38,766 nucleotides of DNA from Desulfobulbus_C sp964551175 (GCA_964551175.1 CAZKBZ010000016.1:1-38766), one strand, 5' to 3'; counted from the first letter of the stretch, positions 1 through 7,252 are shown. Notes: generated by a model not told the origin, from the letters alone. Made by a program: numbers and translations.

Positions 1-43
1 AAACATTAACAGAAAAAACAAAAGGAATTCGATCTACCTGTTT

Positions 44-213
44 ACAGGCTACCTTAAAAAATTGACTTTTCGTCCGATCTCTGTGTCACAGGAAAATGAA
101 AAATGCTCACATATGACTAATATGTTGCGCTTTTCGCAGAACTGCCAAGCTGTCCGGCTAATTTCCCTGTTCCTTGATCTCGAATGAAAATTCTAATTTT
201 TCAAGGCACCCTA
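44..213 (-). repeat. MITE-like repeat, long copy A
   Basis: About 170 bp with imperfect terminal inverted repeats. One end reads AGGCTACCTTAAAAAATT and the other, reverse-complemented, reads AGGGTGCCTTGAAAAATT. Read on the minus strand it aligns along most of its length with the long copy at 38570-38711. Shared internal blocks include CATATGTGAGCATTTT, CTGTGACAC and TCAAGGAACAG. It carries about 25 bp of extra internal sequence relative to that copy. It ends only 3 bp from the hisI stop codon. There is no coding potential. The boundaries are approximate. Confidence 0.75.
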
Positions 214-216
214 CAG

Positions 217-600
217 TTAACCGTACACTTCTGCAGGATCAAAAACAGGAACACCTTCTACTTCCAGTTCACCACTGATCATATTGACGCGACGAAAAAA
301 ACAGCTGCGATATCCCATGTGACAGGCAGCTCCGCCAATCTGTTCAACCTTGAACACAACAGTATCCTGATCACAGTCAACAAAGATGTCTTTCACCAGC
401 TGTACATTACCGGAGGATTCACCCTTGAGCCACAGTTTGCTGCGCGACCGGCTCCAGAAATGCGCTTTGCCGCTCTCAAGAGTCCTTTGCCAGGATTCTT
501 CATTAATATAGGCCAGCATCAGGACTTCTCCGCTTTCAGCATCCTGAACTATGGCGGGCAACAATCCATCAGCCGACTTTGCAAAATCGAGTTTCAGCAT
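217..600 (-). CDS. hisI: Phosphoribosyl-AMP cyclohydrolase (HisI)
   Basis: This cytoplasmic enzyme opens the adenine ring of phosphoribosyl-AMP, the third step of histidine synthesis. The 127-residue product has the family hallmarks: the WSRSRSKLWLKGESSG block, the DCDQDT metal-binding segment, and a C-terminal ACHMGYRSCF block that holds the zinc/catalytic cysteines. It is the stand-alone cyclohydrolase form, with no fused HisE pyrophosphohydrolase. The ATG at 600 was chosen because HisI proteins usually begin with MxxLDF. A longer form from a GTG at 645 would add 15 residues unlike the family. A GAGAGGAG stretch lies about 12 bp upstream of the chosen start. No other his gene is in the window. 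The gene is followed immediately by repeat copy A. Confidence 0.93.
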   Translation of the reverse strand: MLKLDFAKSADGLLPAIVQDAESGEVLMLAYINEESWQRTLESGKAHFWSRSRSKLWLKGESSGNVQLVKDIFVDCDQDTVVFKVEQIGGAACHMGYRSCFFRRVNMISGELEVEGVPVFDPAEVYG

Positions 601-813
601 CAGAAAACTTAACTCCTCTCTTTTTTTATGTGCTTTCTCCGTCACGGTCCTGTTCCAGCATTATGACACACTTGGGCCTGTTCAGAATGTATTCATTTCT
701 GGTGTGTTAGCAATTCAGTTCCAGAGACAAGCTCTGTTGACGACAAAATTGTCACATTTATGCCTTCAAACACTCTTTGTCAAGTTCTGCGTACACATGA
801 AGCTAATGTGGAG

Positions 814-842
814 TTGTCAAATTGATCTAATTTTTATATAGA
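814..842 (+). promoter_or_regulatory. Candidate sigma-70-type promoter for the FKBP gene
   Basis: TTGTCA at 814-819 and TATAGA at 837-842 are separated by 17 bp. They match the -35 and -10 consensus at 5/6 and 4/6 positions. They sit about 80 bp upstream of the FKBP start. This is a sequence match only. Confidence 0.4.
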
Positions 843-870
843 GTGGCAACGTCAATGCATTCAACCATAC

Positions 871-896
871 CTGGAGCCTGCTGCAGCAGGCTTCAG
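871..896. repeat. Palindrome in the FKBP leader
   Basis: AGCCTGCTGCAGCAGGCT (875-892) is a perfect 18-bp palindrome. It extends to 871-896 if one G-U pair is allowed. It has no loop of its own and no T-run follows, so it is not a typical terminator. It lies between the candidate promoter and the Shine-Dalgarno GAGGAG at about 911, so it could be an operator or an mRNA structure. Confidence 0.5.
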
Positions 897-921
897 CAAA
901 AAACAATAAAGAGGAGCAATC

Positions 922-1362
922 ATGTGCCCAGTTGCCTTAACGGATACGGTGACAATAGCCTATACAGCGACCCTTGAAAACGGCGAGTTAATCGACAAAA
1001 GTCCTGAAGATAAACCTGTAACACTTTCCATTGGTGGCGGAAAACTCTTCAAGGCCGTTGAAGCATGCCTGTTCGGGATGGAACCGGGAGAAACCAGGAG
1101 GATAAATGTTCAACCCGAAGATGCCTACGGACATCATTTACAGGAACTGGTTCAGAAAGTACCCCTTGCAAATTTCAAGGGAAAAAGCAAACTTGAGCCC
1201 GGCATGATACTGGCATTAACCATGCAAAAAAACGGGGAAAACCACAAAATTCCAGCCACGGTGGTGTCAGTGGATGAGGAGACAGTGACAGTCGACTATA
1301 ATCATCCCCTTGCCGGACAGGTGGTAGTGTATACTGTTACCCTGGTAGGCATAAACACGTAG
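922..1362 (+). CDS. FKBP-type peptidyl-prolyl isomerase, SlyD-like
   Basis: This is a predicted cytoplasmic prolyl isomerase and folding chaperone. The 146 residues show the FKBP N-terminal strand (VTIAYTATLENGELIDKS), the segment KPVTLSIGGGKLFKAVEACLFGM, and a PEDAYG motif that leads into an inserted flap domain (about residues 72-120). This is the SlyD arrangement. The His/Cys-rich metal-binding tail of E. coli SlyD is absent, since the protein ends after the last FKBP strand (VVYTVTLVGI). There is no signal peptide. A GAGGAG ribosome site precedes the ATG at good spacing. The gene converges on the small gene at 1429-1647, with a terminator between them. Confidence 0.9.
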   Translation: MCPVALTDTVTIAYTATLENGELIDKSPEDKPVTLSIGGGKLFKAVEACLFGMEPGETRRINVQPEDAYGHHLQELVQKVPLANFKGKSKLEPGMILALTMQKNGENHKIPATVVSVDEETVTVDYNHPLAGQVVVYTVTLVGINT

Positions 1363-1392
1363 GGCGACTTACTGTTCGCCCCATCAAATCCA

Positions 1393-1430
1393 GCCCCTTT
1401 CCCTTCGTCTAGAGGGGAAAGGCTTTTTTT
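1393..1430 (+). terminator. Intrinsic terminator after the FKBP gene
   Basis: A CCTTTCCC / GGGAAAGG stem with a loop of about 11 nt is followed by CTTTTTTT. The T-run is on the plus strand, so it serves the FKBP gene. The minus-strand gene at 1429 ends against it. Confidence 0.8.
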
Positions 1431-1647
1431 ACTCTTCTTTTGCCGGAAACTGCGCGTCCCTTTCTTCAACAAAATAACAGAAACGGTCCCAGCATACTTC
1501 CACCCCGGAGACCGGGCAGCGGAGAGCAACCTTTTTTTCATCGACCGCTGTCACAATCCAGTCCCCTTTGCGGGGACCATCTTCAATGTGCAGTTTCAGA
1601 CCCGGAGCAAAAGGGTATCGTTTGAAGAAAACAACCCTGTCAGCCAT
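1429..1647 (-). CDS. Small conserved protein of unknown function
   Basis: A 72-residue protein with no function I can assign. Its central part reads GPRKGDWIVTAVDEKK followed by LRCPVSGVEVCWDRF. It contains paired cysteines (CPVSGVEVC) and looks like a small beta-rich fold. Reality as a gene is supported by a very good Shine-Dalgarno (AGGAGG, 6 bp before the ATG), codon use like the neighbours, and its place as an independent minus-strand unit with its own upstream region. I believe similar small proteins occur in related Desulfobacterota, but this is from memory. The C-terminal AKEE is charged. It is probably cytoplasmic, as there is no signal peptide. Confidence 0.75.
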   Translation of the reverse strand: MADRVVFFKRYPFAPGLKLHIEDGPRKGDWIVTAVDEKKVALRCPVSGVEVCWDRFCYFVEERDAQFPAKEE

Positions 1648-1812
1648 TTCATTCCTCCTATCTAAACACCAAGTATCTTTTTGCAGTTTACAATAGCTCT
1701 ATTTAAAAGAGTTACCGGCAAGTATCAAAATTAATGGGAAAAGGGAATAGGAAACAGGGTATCATTTGAAAAAAAGCGTCACTGCCTGTATACATCCCCT
1801 GTAGAATTCTCT

Positions 1813-1863
1813 TTAGGCCACCCTGCAAAATTGCTATTGTGTCCGATTTCAAGGTGCCCTTTA
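1813..1863 (-). repeat. MITE-like repeat, short copy B
   Basis: About 50 bp. One end reads TTAGGCCACCCTGCAAAATT. The other end, reverse-complemented, begins AGGGCACCTTGAAA. The middle keeps only a GTCCGAT-type block that matches the inner right part of the long copies. It therefore looks like an internally deleted derivative. It lies about 65 bp upstream of the mazG start, probably in its leader or promoter region. Confidence 0.7.
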
Positions 1864-1929
1864 TAAGCCGGCCCTGCCGCACCACGGACAGCAATCTTAT
1901 ATTCAGTACTATCAACAACAGATACAACC

Positions 1930-2340
1930 ATGAATCCGTTACCCGGAAAAGATCAGCACGTTTCCCCATTTGAGCGGCTCGGCTTTATTGTGAAAACCCT
2001 GCGGGGCAGCCACGGCTGTCCCTGGGATCGGAAGCAGACACCGGAGAGCCTGATAAAATATCTGCTGGAGGAAACACGGGAACTGGCCGAGGCCATTGAA
2101 CAGGGAAACACGCAACATATCTGTGAGGAAACAGGTGATCTCTACTTTATCCTGGCCCTGCTCACCGCAATTTTTGAGGAAAATGATCAATTTTCAGCAG
2201 AAGATGCATTAAATGAAATCTGCGAAAAGATGATCCGCAGGCATCCCCATGTCTTTGAACAAGATCATAGCTGCCGTGAAGAAGATTTGAGAAACCAGTG
2301 GGAACAGATCAAGGAACAGGAAAAGTTGAACAGACAATAA
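1930..2340 (+). CDS. mazG: MazG-type nucleoside triphosphate pyrophosphohydrolase
   Basis: This predicted all-alpha NTP pyrophosphatase hydrolyses (d)NTPs to monophosphates in house-cleaning. The 136 residues contain the MazG signature GCPWDRKQTPESL, then EETRELAEAI and CEETGDL, which carry the acidic residues that bind magnesium, and the later RRHPHVF block. E. coli MazG is about 263 residues with two tandem MazG domains. This protein has only one, a common short form rather than a broken gene. The ATG has no strong Shine-Dalgarno. A radical SAM gene follows 19 bp downstream on the same strand, so the two are probably co-transcribed. Confidence 0.9.
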   Translation: MNPLPGKDQHVSPFERLGFIVKTLRGSHGCPWDRKQTPESLIKYLLEETRELAEAIEQGNTQHICEETGDLYFILALLTAIFEENDQFSAEDALNEICEKMIRRHPHVFEQDHSCREEDLRNQWEQIKEQEKLNRQ

Positions 2341-2359
2341 ATATTTCCCTGTCCCTGTT

Positions 2360-3631
2360 ATGGAAACCTTTCAGCTGAGCAACCTGACCATTGCCATCAA
2401 TAAACAGGGTGCCTCCCGTTACTCAAAGGTCAGCTATCCCTCCCGTTACGGCAGATATGCTGAGATACGGCACCCTGATTATCTCTGTCACTTCAACCTC
2501 AAGGGAGAGATACGTCATCTGCAGGGACTTGGCCGGGACTGGCCGCATCCGGCAGAGTGGCTGAAAAGAACAATCGGAAATGACTGGCTCTACTATTCAT
2601 CCGGCGGCTACAGCGGTGTTTTTGACCTGCTTGGAGAATACTATATCCCGTGCTTTTCCTATGCCAGTAATTCCATGTTCAGACAACAACCCTTTCAAAA
2701 CCCTGCTGTTCAGCAGGCACTCCGGTTCCAAGTTAAGCTGCCGGAGTTGCTGGAGAACGCTCTTAAGGATAAACAGCTCCCGGACACCATCCACTATTTT
2801 GTGCAGAGTGTCATCCGAAACAATGAGAATATCCTGGCACGCAAAGCGCATACCTTTCATTCTCTCATTCAAGGCCGGATACCTGTTCTTCCTCCCGACT
2901 CCAGGCATGTTGATTATGAGGTTGTTCCGGTCATAATTGCTGACGGCTGCCAGCATAACTGCGGATTCTGCGAAGTCAAAACAGGCTCGGATTTTATTGT
3001 CAGATCAAAACACAATATCCTCCGGCAACTCACTGAATTACGAAACTTCCTGGGAAGAGATATAGTCAACTACAATTCGGTCTTCCTGGGGCAGCATGAT
3101 GCTCTGGCAGCGGGGAAAGACCTTCTCATGTTCGCTGCTCTTAATGCCTATGATATTTTTGAGTTCAGTAACTCTGCACTGAAAGACCCTTCACTCTTTC
3201 TTTTCGGCAGCGTGGTCTCTTTATTAGAGACAGAAGAGCAACTGTTTGATTCTTTAAATCAGCTTCCCTACACTGTCTATCTCAATATCGGACTGGAATC
3301 AGCAGATCAGGAAACCTTGAACCTGCTGCGAAAGCCTGTATCTGCTGAAGATGTTCACAAGGGGTTCCGCCGGATGCTGGCAATAAATCGAAGATATGAA
3401 CATATTGAAGTAACGGCTAACTTTATCCTGATGGATGATGCTCCTGCAGGGCATTACCAGGCTTTTATTGACATGATGGAAAATGGTCTGACACGGCGTT
3501 ACAGCAAGGGAGCTCTCTATCTGTCACCTTTGAAAGGATTTCATGACCGAAAAAACATATTCAGACAATTCCATGCAATTCGAAAAGGCAGCAGGATGCC
3601 GGTCTATTTGTATCTTATTCAACGACTCTGA
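2360..3631 (+). CDS. Radical SAM protein with long N-terminal extension
   Basis: The 423-residue protein has a CX3CX2C cluster (C197, C201, C204 in GCQHNCGFCEVK), the site for the [4Fe-4S] cluster that cleaves S-adenosylmethionine. Downstream, IGLESADQETLNLLRKP matches the beta-strand/helix segment usual in Elp3/MiaB-like radical SAM barrels. About 190 residues precede the cluster and have aromatic-rich segments (GRDWPHPAEWLKRT, GNDWLYYSSGGYSGVFDLL) that I do not recognise as a known domain. The substrate is unknown. There is no signal peptide or membrane segment. It follows mazG by 19 bp and precedes a thioesterase gene by 41 bp. The start has only a weak ribosome site, so the exact N-terminus is uncertain. 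Confidence 0.85.
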   Translation: METFQLSNLTIAINKQGASRYSKVSYPSRYGRYAEIRHPDYLCHFNLKGEIRHLQGLGRDWPHPAEWLKRTIGNDWLYYSSGGYSGVFDLLGEYYIPCFSYASNSMFRQQPFQNPAVQQALRFQVKLPELLENALKDKQLPDTIHYFVQSVIRNNENILARKAHTFHSLIQGRIPVLPPDSRHVDYEVVPVIIADGCQHNCGFCEVKTGSDFIVRSKHNILRQLTELRNFLGRDIVNYNSVFLGQHDALAAGKDLLMFAALNAYDIFEFSNSALKDPSLFLFGSVVSLLETEEQLFDSLNQLPYTVYLNIGLESADQETLNLLRKPVSAEDVHKGFRRMLAINRRYEHIEVTANFILMDDAPAGHYQAFIDMMENGLTRRYSKGALYLSPLKGFHDRKNIFRQFHAIRKGSRMPVYLYLIQRL

Positions 3632-3672
3632 GACACTCTTTCCGGAAACCACAACCAGCGAAAAAACTGACC

Positions 3673-4041
3673 ATGGAGAACCACAAACTTGTTTTACCCA
3701 GTAATTTAAACCAGTATGGCTATCTTTTTGGCGGCGACCTGCTCAAATGGGTTGATGAATACGCCTGGATAGCCGCAACACTGGACTATCCGGACTGCAA
3801 TTTCGTCACCATGGGAATGGATAAAGTCGAATTTAGAAAAAGCGTGACCGGTGGAACAATACTCACCTTTATCGTTGAACAGTCAGGAGAAGGCAATTCA
3901 TCGGTGCAATACCTGGTCCATGTGTACAGGAGCAATCGTGGTCTTAAAGACGATCTCATGTTCTCAACCACGGTCACCTTTGTCCGTATAGATCAAAACG
4001 GGAAAAAAACACCGTTGCCCGACAGAGAGAGAGCCCGTTAA
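3673..4041 (+). CDS. Hotdog-fold acyl-CoA thioesterase (YciA/BACH-like)
   Basis: Predicted to hydrolyse acyl-CoA thioesters in the cytoplasm. The 122 residues open with the family pattern NLNQYGYLFGGDLLKWVDEYA, where the N..G.LFGG...W.D segment builds the active site of the hotdog fold. They continue with FVTMGMDKVEFRKSV and the typical strand SSVQYLVHVYRSNRG. The length is usual for a single-domain YciA-type enzyme. The acyl chain preference cannot be read from the sequence. The stop codon lies 1 bp from the stop of the convergent esterase gene, leaving no room for a terminator between them. Confidence 0.88.
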   Translation: MENHKLVLPSNLNQYGYLFGGDLLKWVDEYAWIAATLDYPDCNFVTMGMDKVEFRKSVTGGTILTFIVEQSGEGNSSVQYLVHVYRSNRGLKDDLMFSTTVTFVRIDQNGKKTPLPDRERAR

Positions 4042-4042
4042 C

Positions 4043-4528
4043 TTATCTGTTATCCTTTTGAAGCATATCCTGCCAGTCAATCTTATCAAACACTGTGTGC
4101 AGCAGATGGTCATCATTGCAGATCATGACATCAAGGTTCAAAAAAGTTTGCTCAGCCAGGGGTAGTACAGTATCAGGTGGTGTTACAGTGTCGTGTCTCC
4201 CGATAATAAGCCTGGTTGGAATGGTTATCTTGTTCTCAGGCGGTGAAAATTCCGGGAAGTTCAAGGCAGGTGCCAGCAGAATGAGTTGTGAACACCGGTC
4301 TTCATTGGCAACTGCAAAAACAGTTGCCATTAGCCCGCCAAAGCTCGAACCGACCAGCAGCAGATTTGTTTTGTTCCTGCAGAGATTATTCAGCAGGTGC
4401 AGGCGTGCGGAAAGATCTCCCGTAAAATCGGGAATAATCATGTCCGGAAAATTCTCACCAAACCAGCGCCCTTTTGTTCCTCTGCTTGAAGACTCCAGGC
4501 CATGAAGAAAAAAACGGGTGGTTCGCAT
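4043..4528 (-). CDS. YqiA-like alpha/beta-hydrolase esterase
   Basis: A small serine hydrolase of 161 residues, similar in size and layout to E. coli YqiA. Visible parts (numbering from the upstream GTG, one residue before the chosen ATG): an HGLESS oxyanion segment near the N-terminus, the nucleophile elbow GSSFGG (Ser about 63), the acid in GRHDTVTP (Asp about 114), and a C-terminal DDH (His about 142). This completes a catalytic triad. There is no signal peptide, so it is probably cytoplasmic. The natural substrate is unknown. The start is the ATG at 4528. A GTG at 4531 is directly adjacent and AAGGA lies just upstream, so either may be used. Confidence 0.85.
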   Translation of the reverse strand: MRTTRFFLHGLESSSRGTKGRWFGENFPDMIIPDFTGDLSARLHLLNNLCRNKTNLLLVGSSFGGLMATVFAVANEDRCSQLILLAPALNFPEFSPPENKITIPTRLIIGRHDTVTPPDTVLPLAEQTFLNLDVMICNDDHLLHTVFDKIDWQDMLQKDNR

Positions 4529-4573
4529 CACAGGTTTCCTTACTTTTCCAGGCAGTTACTTCTTGTTACTTTT

Positions 4574-4687
4574 TTATACCGGTGATTGATTCCTGGACAC
4601 CGTCAAACGAAGTCCCACACTTTCTATTCTCATAGCAAACGCAGCAGATACAAACAGACCGGACAACAGTTTTGGTCTCAATCCCAT
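4574..4687 (-). CDS. Possible short ORF (37 aa) with strong ribosome site
   Basis: A 37-codon frame, ATG to TAA. Its N-terminus is MGLRPKLLSGLFVSAAFAM, a basic end followed by a short hydrophobic stretch, like a leader peptide or tiny secreted/membrane peptide. It is preceded by AGGAGG 5 bp before the ATG, the best ribosome site in this stretch. That AGGAGG lies in the loop of a perfect inverted repeat whose one arm contains the start codon. It ends 45 bp before the esterase gene on the same strand. It has no homology that I recognise and could be coincidental. Confidence 0.35.
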   Translation of the reverse strand: MGLRPKLLSGLFVSAAFAMRIESVGLRLTVSRNQSPV

Positions 4688-4709
4688 ATGAACCTCCTCA
4701 TATGGGATT
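4680..4709 (-). promoter_or_regulatory. Inverted repeat that encloses a Shine-Dalgarno
   Basis: Two perfect 11-nt arms, AATCCCATATG and CATATGGGATT, flank an 8-nt loop. On the minus strand the loop reads AGGAGGTT, a full Shine-Dalgarno. The distal arm contains the ATG at 4687. As RNA, the hairpin would bury the start codon in the stem and expose the Shine-Dalgarno in the loop. There is no T-run on either strand, so it is not an intrinsic terminator. Confidence 0.55.
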
Positions 4710-4813
4710 TGCAGCCAAAAAAATTTATTCCAGATGAGAATACATATTAAAAGATAGTATTTGTCGACGCTAATATTTGATTATTAAATTGAAAGGGCTG
4801 AACCTGATTTTTA

Positions 4814-4921
4814 TTGACATTGCTCCAAAGGCGATGTTAATTATAAGGTTTTAATAAATTAACCTTCTCGCTCTCCATGACAGGATAGAAGCGAGGGCCT
4901 TTATGACCACGAGGAGGAATC
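4814..4921 (+). promoter_or_regulatory. rpsF leader: candidate -35 box and stem-loop
   Basis: TTGACA at 4814-4819 is a perfect -35 hexamer, but no strong -10 stands at ideal spacing. Further down, CTCGCT (about 4867) can pair with AGCGAG (about 4891) in the leader just before the GAGGAGG ribosome site. S6/S18 operons in many bacteria are controlled by the S6:S18 complex binding a leader hairpin. This stem is in the right place, but I cannot confirm the diagnostic bulge. Confidence 0.35.
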
Positions 4922-5395
4922 ATGCGTCATTACGAAACAACGTATATTCTGCGCCCAAATCTGGGTGAAGACCAGTTTACCGAAATCATCGAGCGTACCA
5001 ACGCCATAGTTACCGATGACAACGGCTCCATCATAAATGTTGACCGCTGGGGCATAAAAACCCTGGCCTACGAGATCAAAAAAGAAACGCAAGGGTACTA
5101 TGTGTACATGAACTATGCTGCACATGGAACCACAGTATCTGAGATTGAACGTATCTTTCGCATTGACGATCGTCTGCTCCGTTACCTCACCATTAAACTG
5201 GCAGATTCCATTGATGAAGCAGGGATCAATACGGTGAAAGAGGAGATCGCGGCCCAGGCAGCTCAAGCAGAGTCTGCAGAAACAGAAGAGACTGAGGCTC
5301 CCGGGGAGACAGCTGCCGAAAAACCGAAAGCAGAGGCGGCAGTTTCTGAAGACACATCTTCCGAGACACCAGAAGAATCTGAAAAACAGTCCTGA
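4922..5395 (+). CDS. rpsF: 30S ribosomal protein S6
   Basis: A 30S platform protein that binds next to S18. The N-terminal 100 residues are a standard S6 fold: MRHYETTYILRPNL at the start, RWGIKTLAYEIKKETQGYYVYMN in the middle, then IERIFRIDDRLLRYLTIKL. It is 157 residues, against about 95-135 in most bacteria. The excess is an Ala/Glu-rich acidic tail of about 50 residues (from about residue 104) that is probably disordered. Such acidic tails occur in S6 of several groups. A GAGGAGG ribosome site precedes the ATG. It starts the rpsF-rpsR-DUF2232-rplI cluster. Confidence 0.97.
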   Translation: MRHYETTYILRPNLGEDQFTEIIERTNAIVTDDNGSIINVDRWGIKTLAYEIKKETQGYYVYMNYAAHGTTVSEIERIFRIDDRLLRYLTIKLADSIDEAGINTVKEEIAAQAAQAESAETEETEAPGETAAEKPKAEAAVSEDTSSETPEESEKQS

Positions 5396-5428
5396 ACCGG
5401 ACCTGAATATTAGAAAAGGAGTTTTATT

Positions 5429-5668
5429 ATGCCTCCGCGCAAACGAGTTTTTTCCCGTCGTAAGGTATGCCGGTTCTGTGCTGACAAGGAACTGGTTATT
5501 GATTATAAGGATGTCAAAATTCTGAGAAATTTTGTAACCGAGCGTGGCAAGATTATTCCCAAGCGTATTTACGGAACCTGTGCAAGCCATCAGCGCCAGG
5601 TGACAGAGGCTATTAAACGTGCCCGTCATCTTGCCCTGCTACCCTACACCGGCCCGACCCAGTACTAA
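5429..5668 (+). CDS. rpsR: 30S ribosomal protein S18
   Basis: A small basic 30S protein that forms a complex with S6. The 79 residues contain the S18 core DYKDVKILRNFVTERGKIIPKR and TCASHQRQVTEAIKRARHLALLPY. Cys14, Cys17, Cys51 and His54 form a likely zinc-binding set, so this is the metal-binding (C+) form of S18. AAGGAG precedes the ATG. It lies 33 bp after rpsF, the usual order. Confidence 0.97.
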   Translation: MPPRKRVFSRRKVCRFCADKELVIDYKDVKILRNFVTERGKIIPKRIYGTCASHQRQVTEAIKRARHLALLPYTGPTQY

Positions 5669-5690
5669 TTTTAAGAACAACCGGCTGAGA

Positions 5691-6668
5691 ATGAAATGGC
5701 CTGGCAGTGGGCAGCAGCGAAGAACTGTTTTTTTCTCACCTCAGGCTCTGCTGATTGCGGTTGCATTTTTCCTGCCGGTTGCGGTTCCATCCCTGTTTGG
5801 ATGGATGAATGGACTGCTTGCAGTTCCTGTCTTTGTTCTCTTTACAACCACGAACGATGACAGGCTGACCATTGTCCAGATTCGTAACGGGTTGTTGATT
5901 GCAGCAACCGGTGCACTGCTCCTGCAGCAACTGGTACTCGTTGTTTTTGCCCTGGCCATGCTGCCTTTGGGCTACAGCCTGTACCGCAGTGGAAAGCGTG
6001 GAGAAAAACCGGCTGTAGCAGGCGCAAAGGGTGTACTCACCTTGGGATTGAGCTGGTTTGTTTTCTGGGCGGTCTATGGCATTATTGCAGGAATAAATCC
6101 ATATGCAAGCCTGCTTGGCATGCTGGATGATTCCTTTGCCAGGATAATAGAGATCTACCGTAACAGTTCTGACCTGCCCCCGGATGTACTGTACAGTCTG
6201 GAGCAGGTAGTTACAGGCATTCGCGAGTTTCTGCCCAGTGTACTGCCGGGGTTTCTTGCAGGGCTGGTTATCATAACGGTCTGGCTGAACCAGGTTATCG
6301 GCAACAGCCTGCTTCTCAGGATCCGTCCTGCAGAGGCTGCCTGGCCCAGGTACAGTTGCTGGCAGCTGCCGGATAAACTGATCTGGCTGCTTATCGTCTC
6401 TGCAGCTCTGTCACTGCTTGGCAGCGGAGTGCTGAAAAATACAGGCTATAGCCTGGTAATTATTGCAGCGATACTCTATTTTTTTCAGGGACTGGCTGTT
6501 TTCGTCCATTTCCTTGATCGCTGGAAGGTACCACGCTTTTTACGATTTATAATATATGTTATTCTTGCAGTCCAGAGTTACGGACTGCTCCTGCTGACCA
6601 TACTTGGAATTGCAGATATCTGGCTTAATTTCCGCAAGATATCGCGGGATGAGCAGGTAAACAACTGA
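5691..6668 (+). CDS. DUF2232 family membrane protein (YybS-like)
   Basis: An integral membrane protein of about 325 residues with some eight hydrophobic segments, for example ALLIAVAFFLPVAVPSLFGW near the N-terminus, then VLTLGLSWFVFWAVYGII, and FIIYVILAVQSYGLLLLTIL near the end. Its position between rpsR and rplI is the classic place for DUF2232/YybS proteins in Firmicutes and Desulfobacterota. The family's biochemical role is not established. The ATG at 5691 was chosen because an earlier in-frame start at 5619 would overlap rpsR by about 50 bp and add a non-family N-terminus. The ribosome site is weak, which suggests coupling to rpsR. Confidence 0.85.
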   Translation: MKWPGSGQQRRTVFFSPQALLIAVAFFLPVAVPSLFGWMNGLLAVPVFVLFTTTNDDRLTIVQIRNGLLIAATGALLLQQLVLVVFALAMLPLGYSLYRSGKRGEKPAVAGAKGVLTLGLSWFVFWAVYGIIAGINPYASLLGMLDDSFARIIEIYRNSSDLPPDVLYSLEQVVTGIREFLPSVLPGFLAGLVIITVWLNQVIGNSLLLRIRPAEAAWPRYSCWQLPDKLIWLLIVSAALSLLGSGVLKNTGYSLVIIAAILYFFQGLAVFVHFLDRWKVPRFLRFIIYVILAVQSYGLLLLTILGIADIWLNFRKISRDEQVNN

Positions 6669-6711
6669 CCCTTGAAGCACGATTATTTATTTCACAGGCA
6701 AGGATGAGATA

Positions 6712-7173
6712 ATGGAAGTCATACTGAAAAAAACAATTGATACCCTGGGCCATGAAGGCGAGATAGTAACCGTCAAGCCCGGTTATGCCCGCAACTACCT
6801 TATTCCCCAGCAACTGGCCGATACGGTAAGCAAGGCCAGTCTGGCACGGCTGGAGAAAGAAAAACAGGCCATTGCCAAACGTCTTGAGCAGGAAAGAAAA
6901 ACTGCAGAAGCCCTTTCCTCCAAAATCGAGGGCAAGGTTGTAGCCATCTCCCGCCGGGTTGGAGAGGAAGACCGTCTGTTCGGCTCTGTCAACACCGCCG
7001 ACATTGCTGAAAAACTTGCTGAAATGGGCGTACCCATTGACCGCAGAGCCATCCTGCTGCCTGAACCGATCAAATCCATCAGCGTATGCCAGGTACCTGT
7101 CAAGGTCGGCTTCCAGATGACCACGGAGATTACGGTTCAGGTTGTTCCGGAGATTACTTCTGAGGAAGAATAG
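6712..7173 (+). CDS. rplI: 50S ribosomal protein L9
   Basis: L9 binds 23S rRNA at the base of the L1 stalk and helps reading-frame fidelity. The 153 residues show the N-terminal domain MEVILKKTIDTLGHEGEIV followed by VKPGYARNYLIPQQLA, a long central helix rich in Lys/Glu/Arg (about 43-75), and the C-terminal domain with DRLFGSVNTADIAE. The length is normal. AAGGATGAG lies just before the ATG. It is the last gene before a strong terminator. Confidence 0.97.
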   Translation: MEVILKKTIDTLGHEGEIVTVKPGYARNYLIPQQLADTVSKASLARLEKEKQAIAKRLEQERKTAEALSSKIEGKVVAISRRVGEEDRLFGSVNTADIAEKLAEMGVPIDRRAILLPEPIKSISVCQVPVKVGFQMTTEITVQVVPEITSEEE

Positions 7174-7204
7174 CCCTTCAGCCTGTTTTCTCCTGCTGTT
7201 TTTT

Positions 7205-7252
7205 CTGCGGATCTGCTGCTGTCATGTGACGGGACAGATCCGCAGTTGTTTT
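7205..7252 (+). terminator. Terminator-like hairpin after rplI
   Basis: A perfect 11-bp stem, CTGCGGATCTG / CAGATCCGCAG, with a 19-nt loop, is followed by TTGTTTT. It separates the ribosomal protein genes from dnaB. The long loop and interrupted T-run make it weaker than a textbook terminator. Confidence 0.65.

Larger units (their letters stand above)
646..921. other. Intergenic region between divergent hisI and FKBP gene
   Basis: No convincing gene is seen here. It is AT-rich, must hold the promoters of both divergent genes, and contains the candidate promoter and the 26-bp palindrome listed separately. Confidence 0.5.

Noticed and set aside
551..841. 96-codon plus-strand frame upstream of the FKBP gene
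   Set aside because: It overlaps the hisI start on the other strand, has no ribosome site, and its translation is Phe/Cys/Leu-rich noise.
1930..2340. MazG as the antitoxin-linked gene of a mazEF locus
   Set aside because: No MazE or MazF-like frame is adjacent. The gene sits with a radical SAM gene, so a toxin-antitoxin context is not supported.
5619..5690. Upstream start for the DUF2232 protein
   Set aside because: It would overlap rpsR by about 50 bp and add a segment without family character. The ATG at 5691 begins just before the first membrane region.
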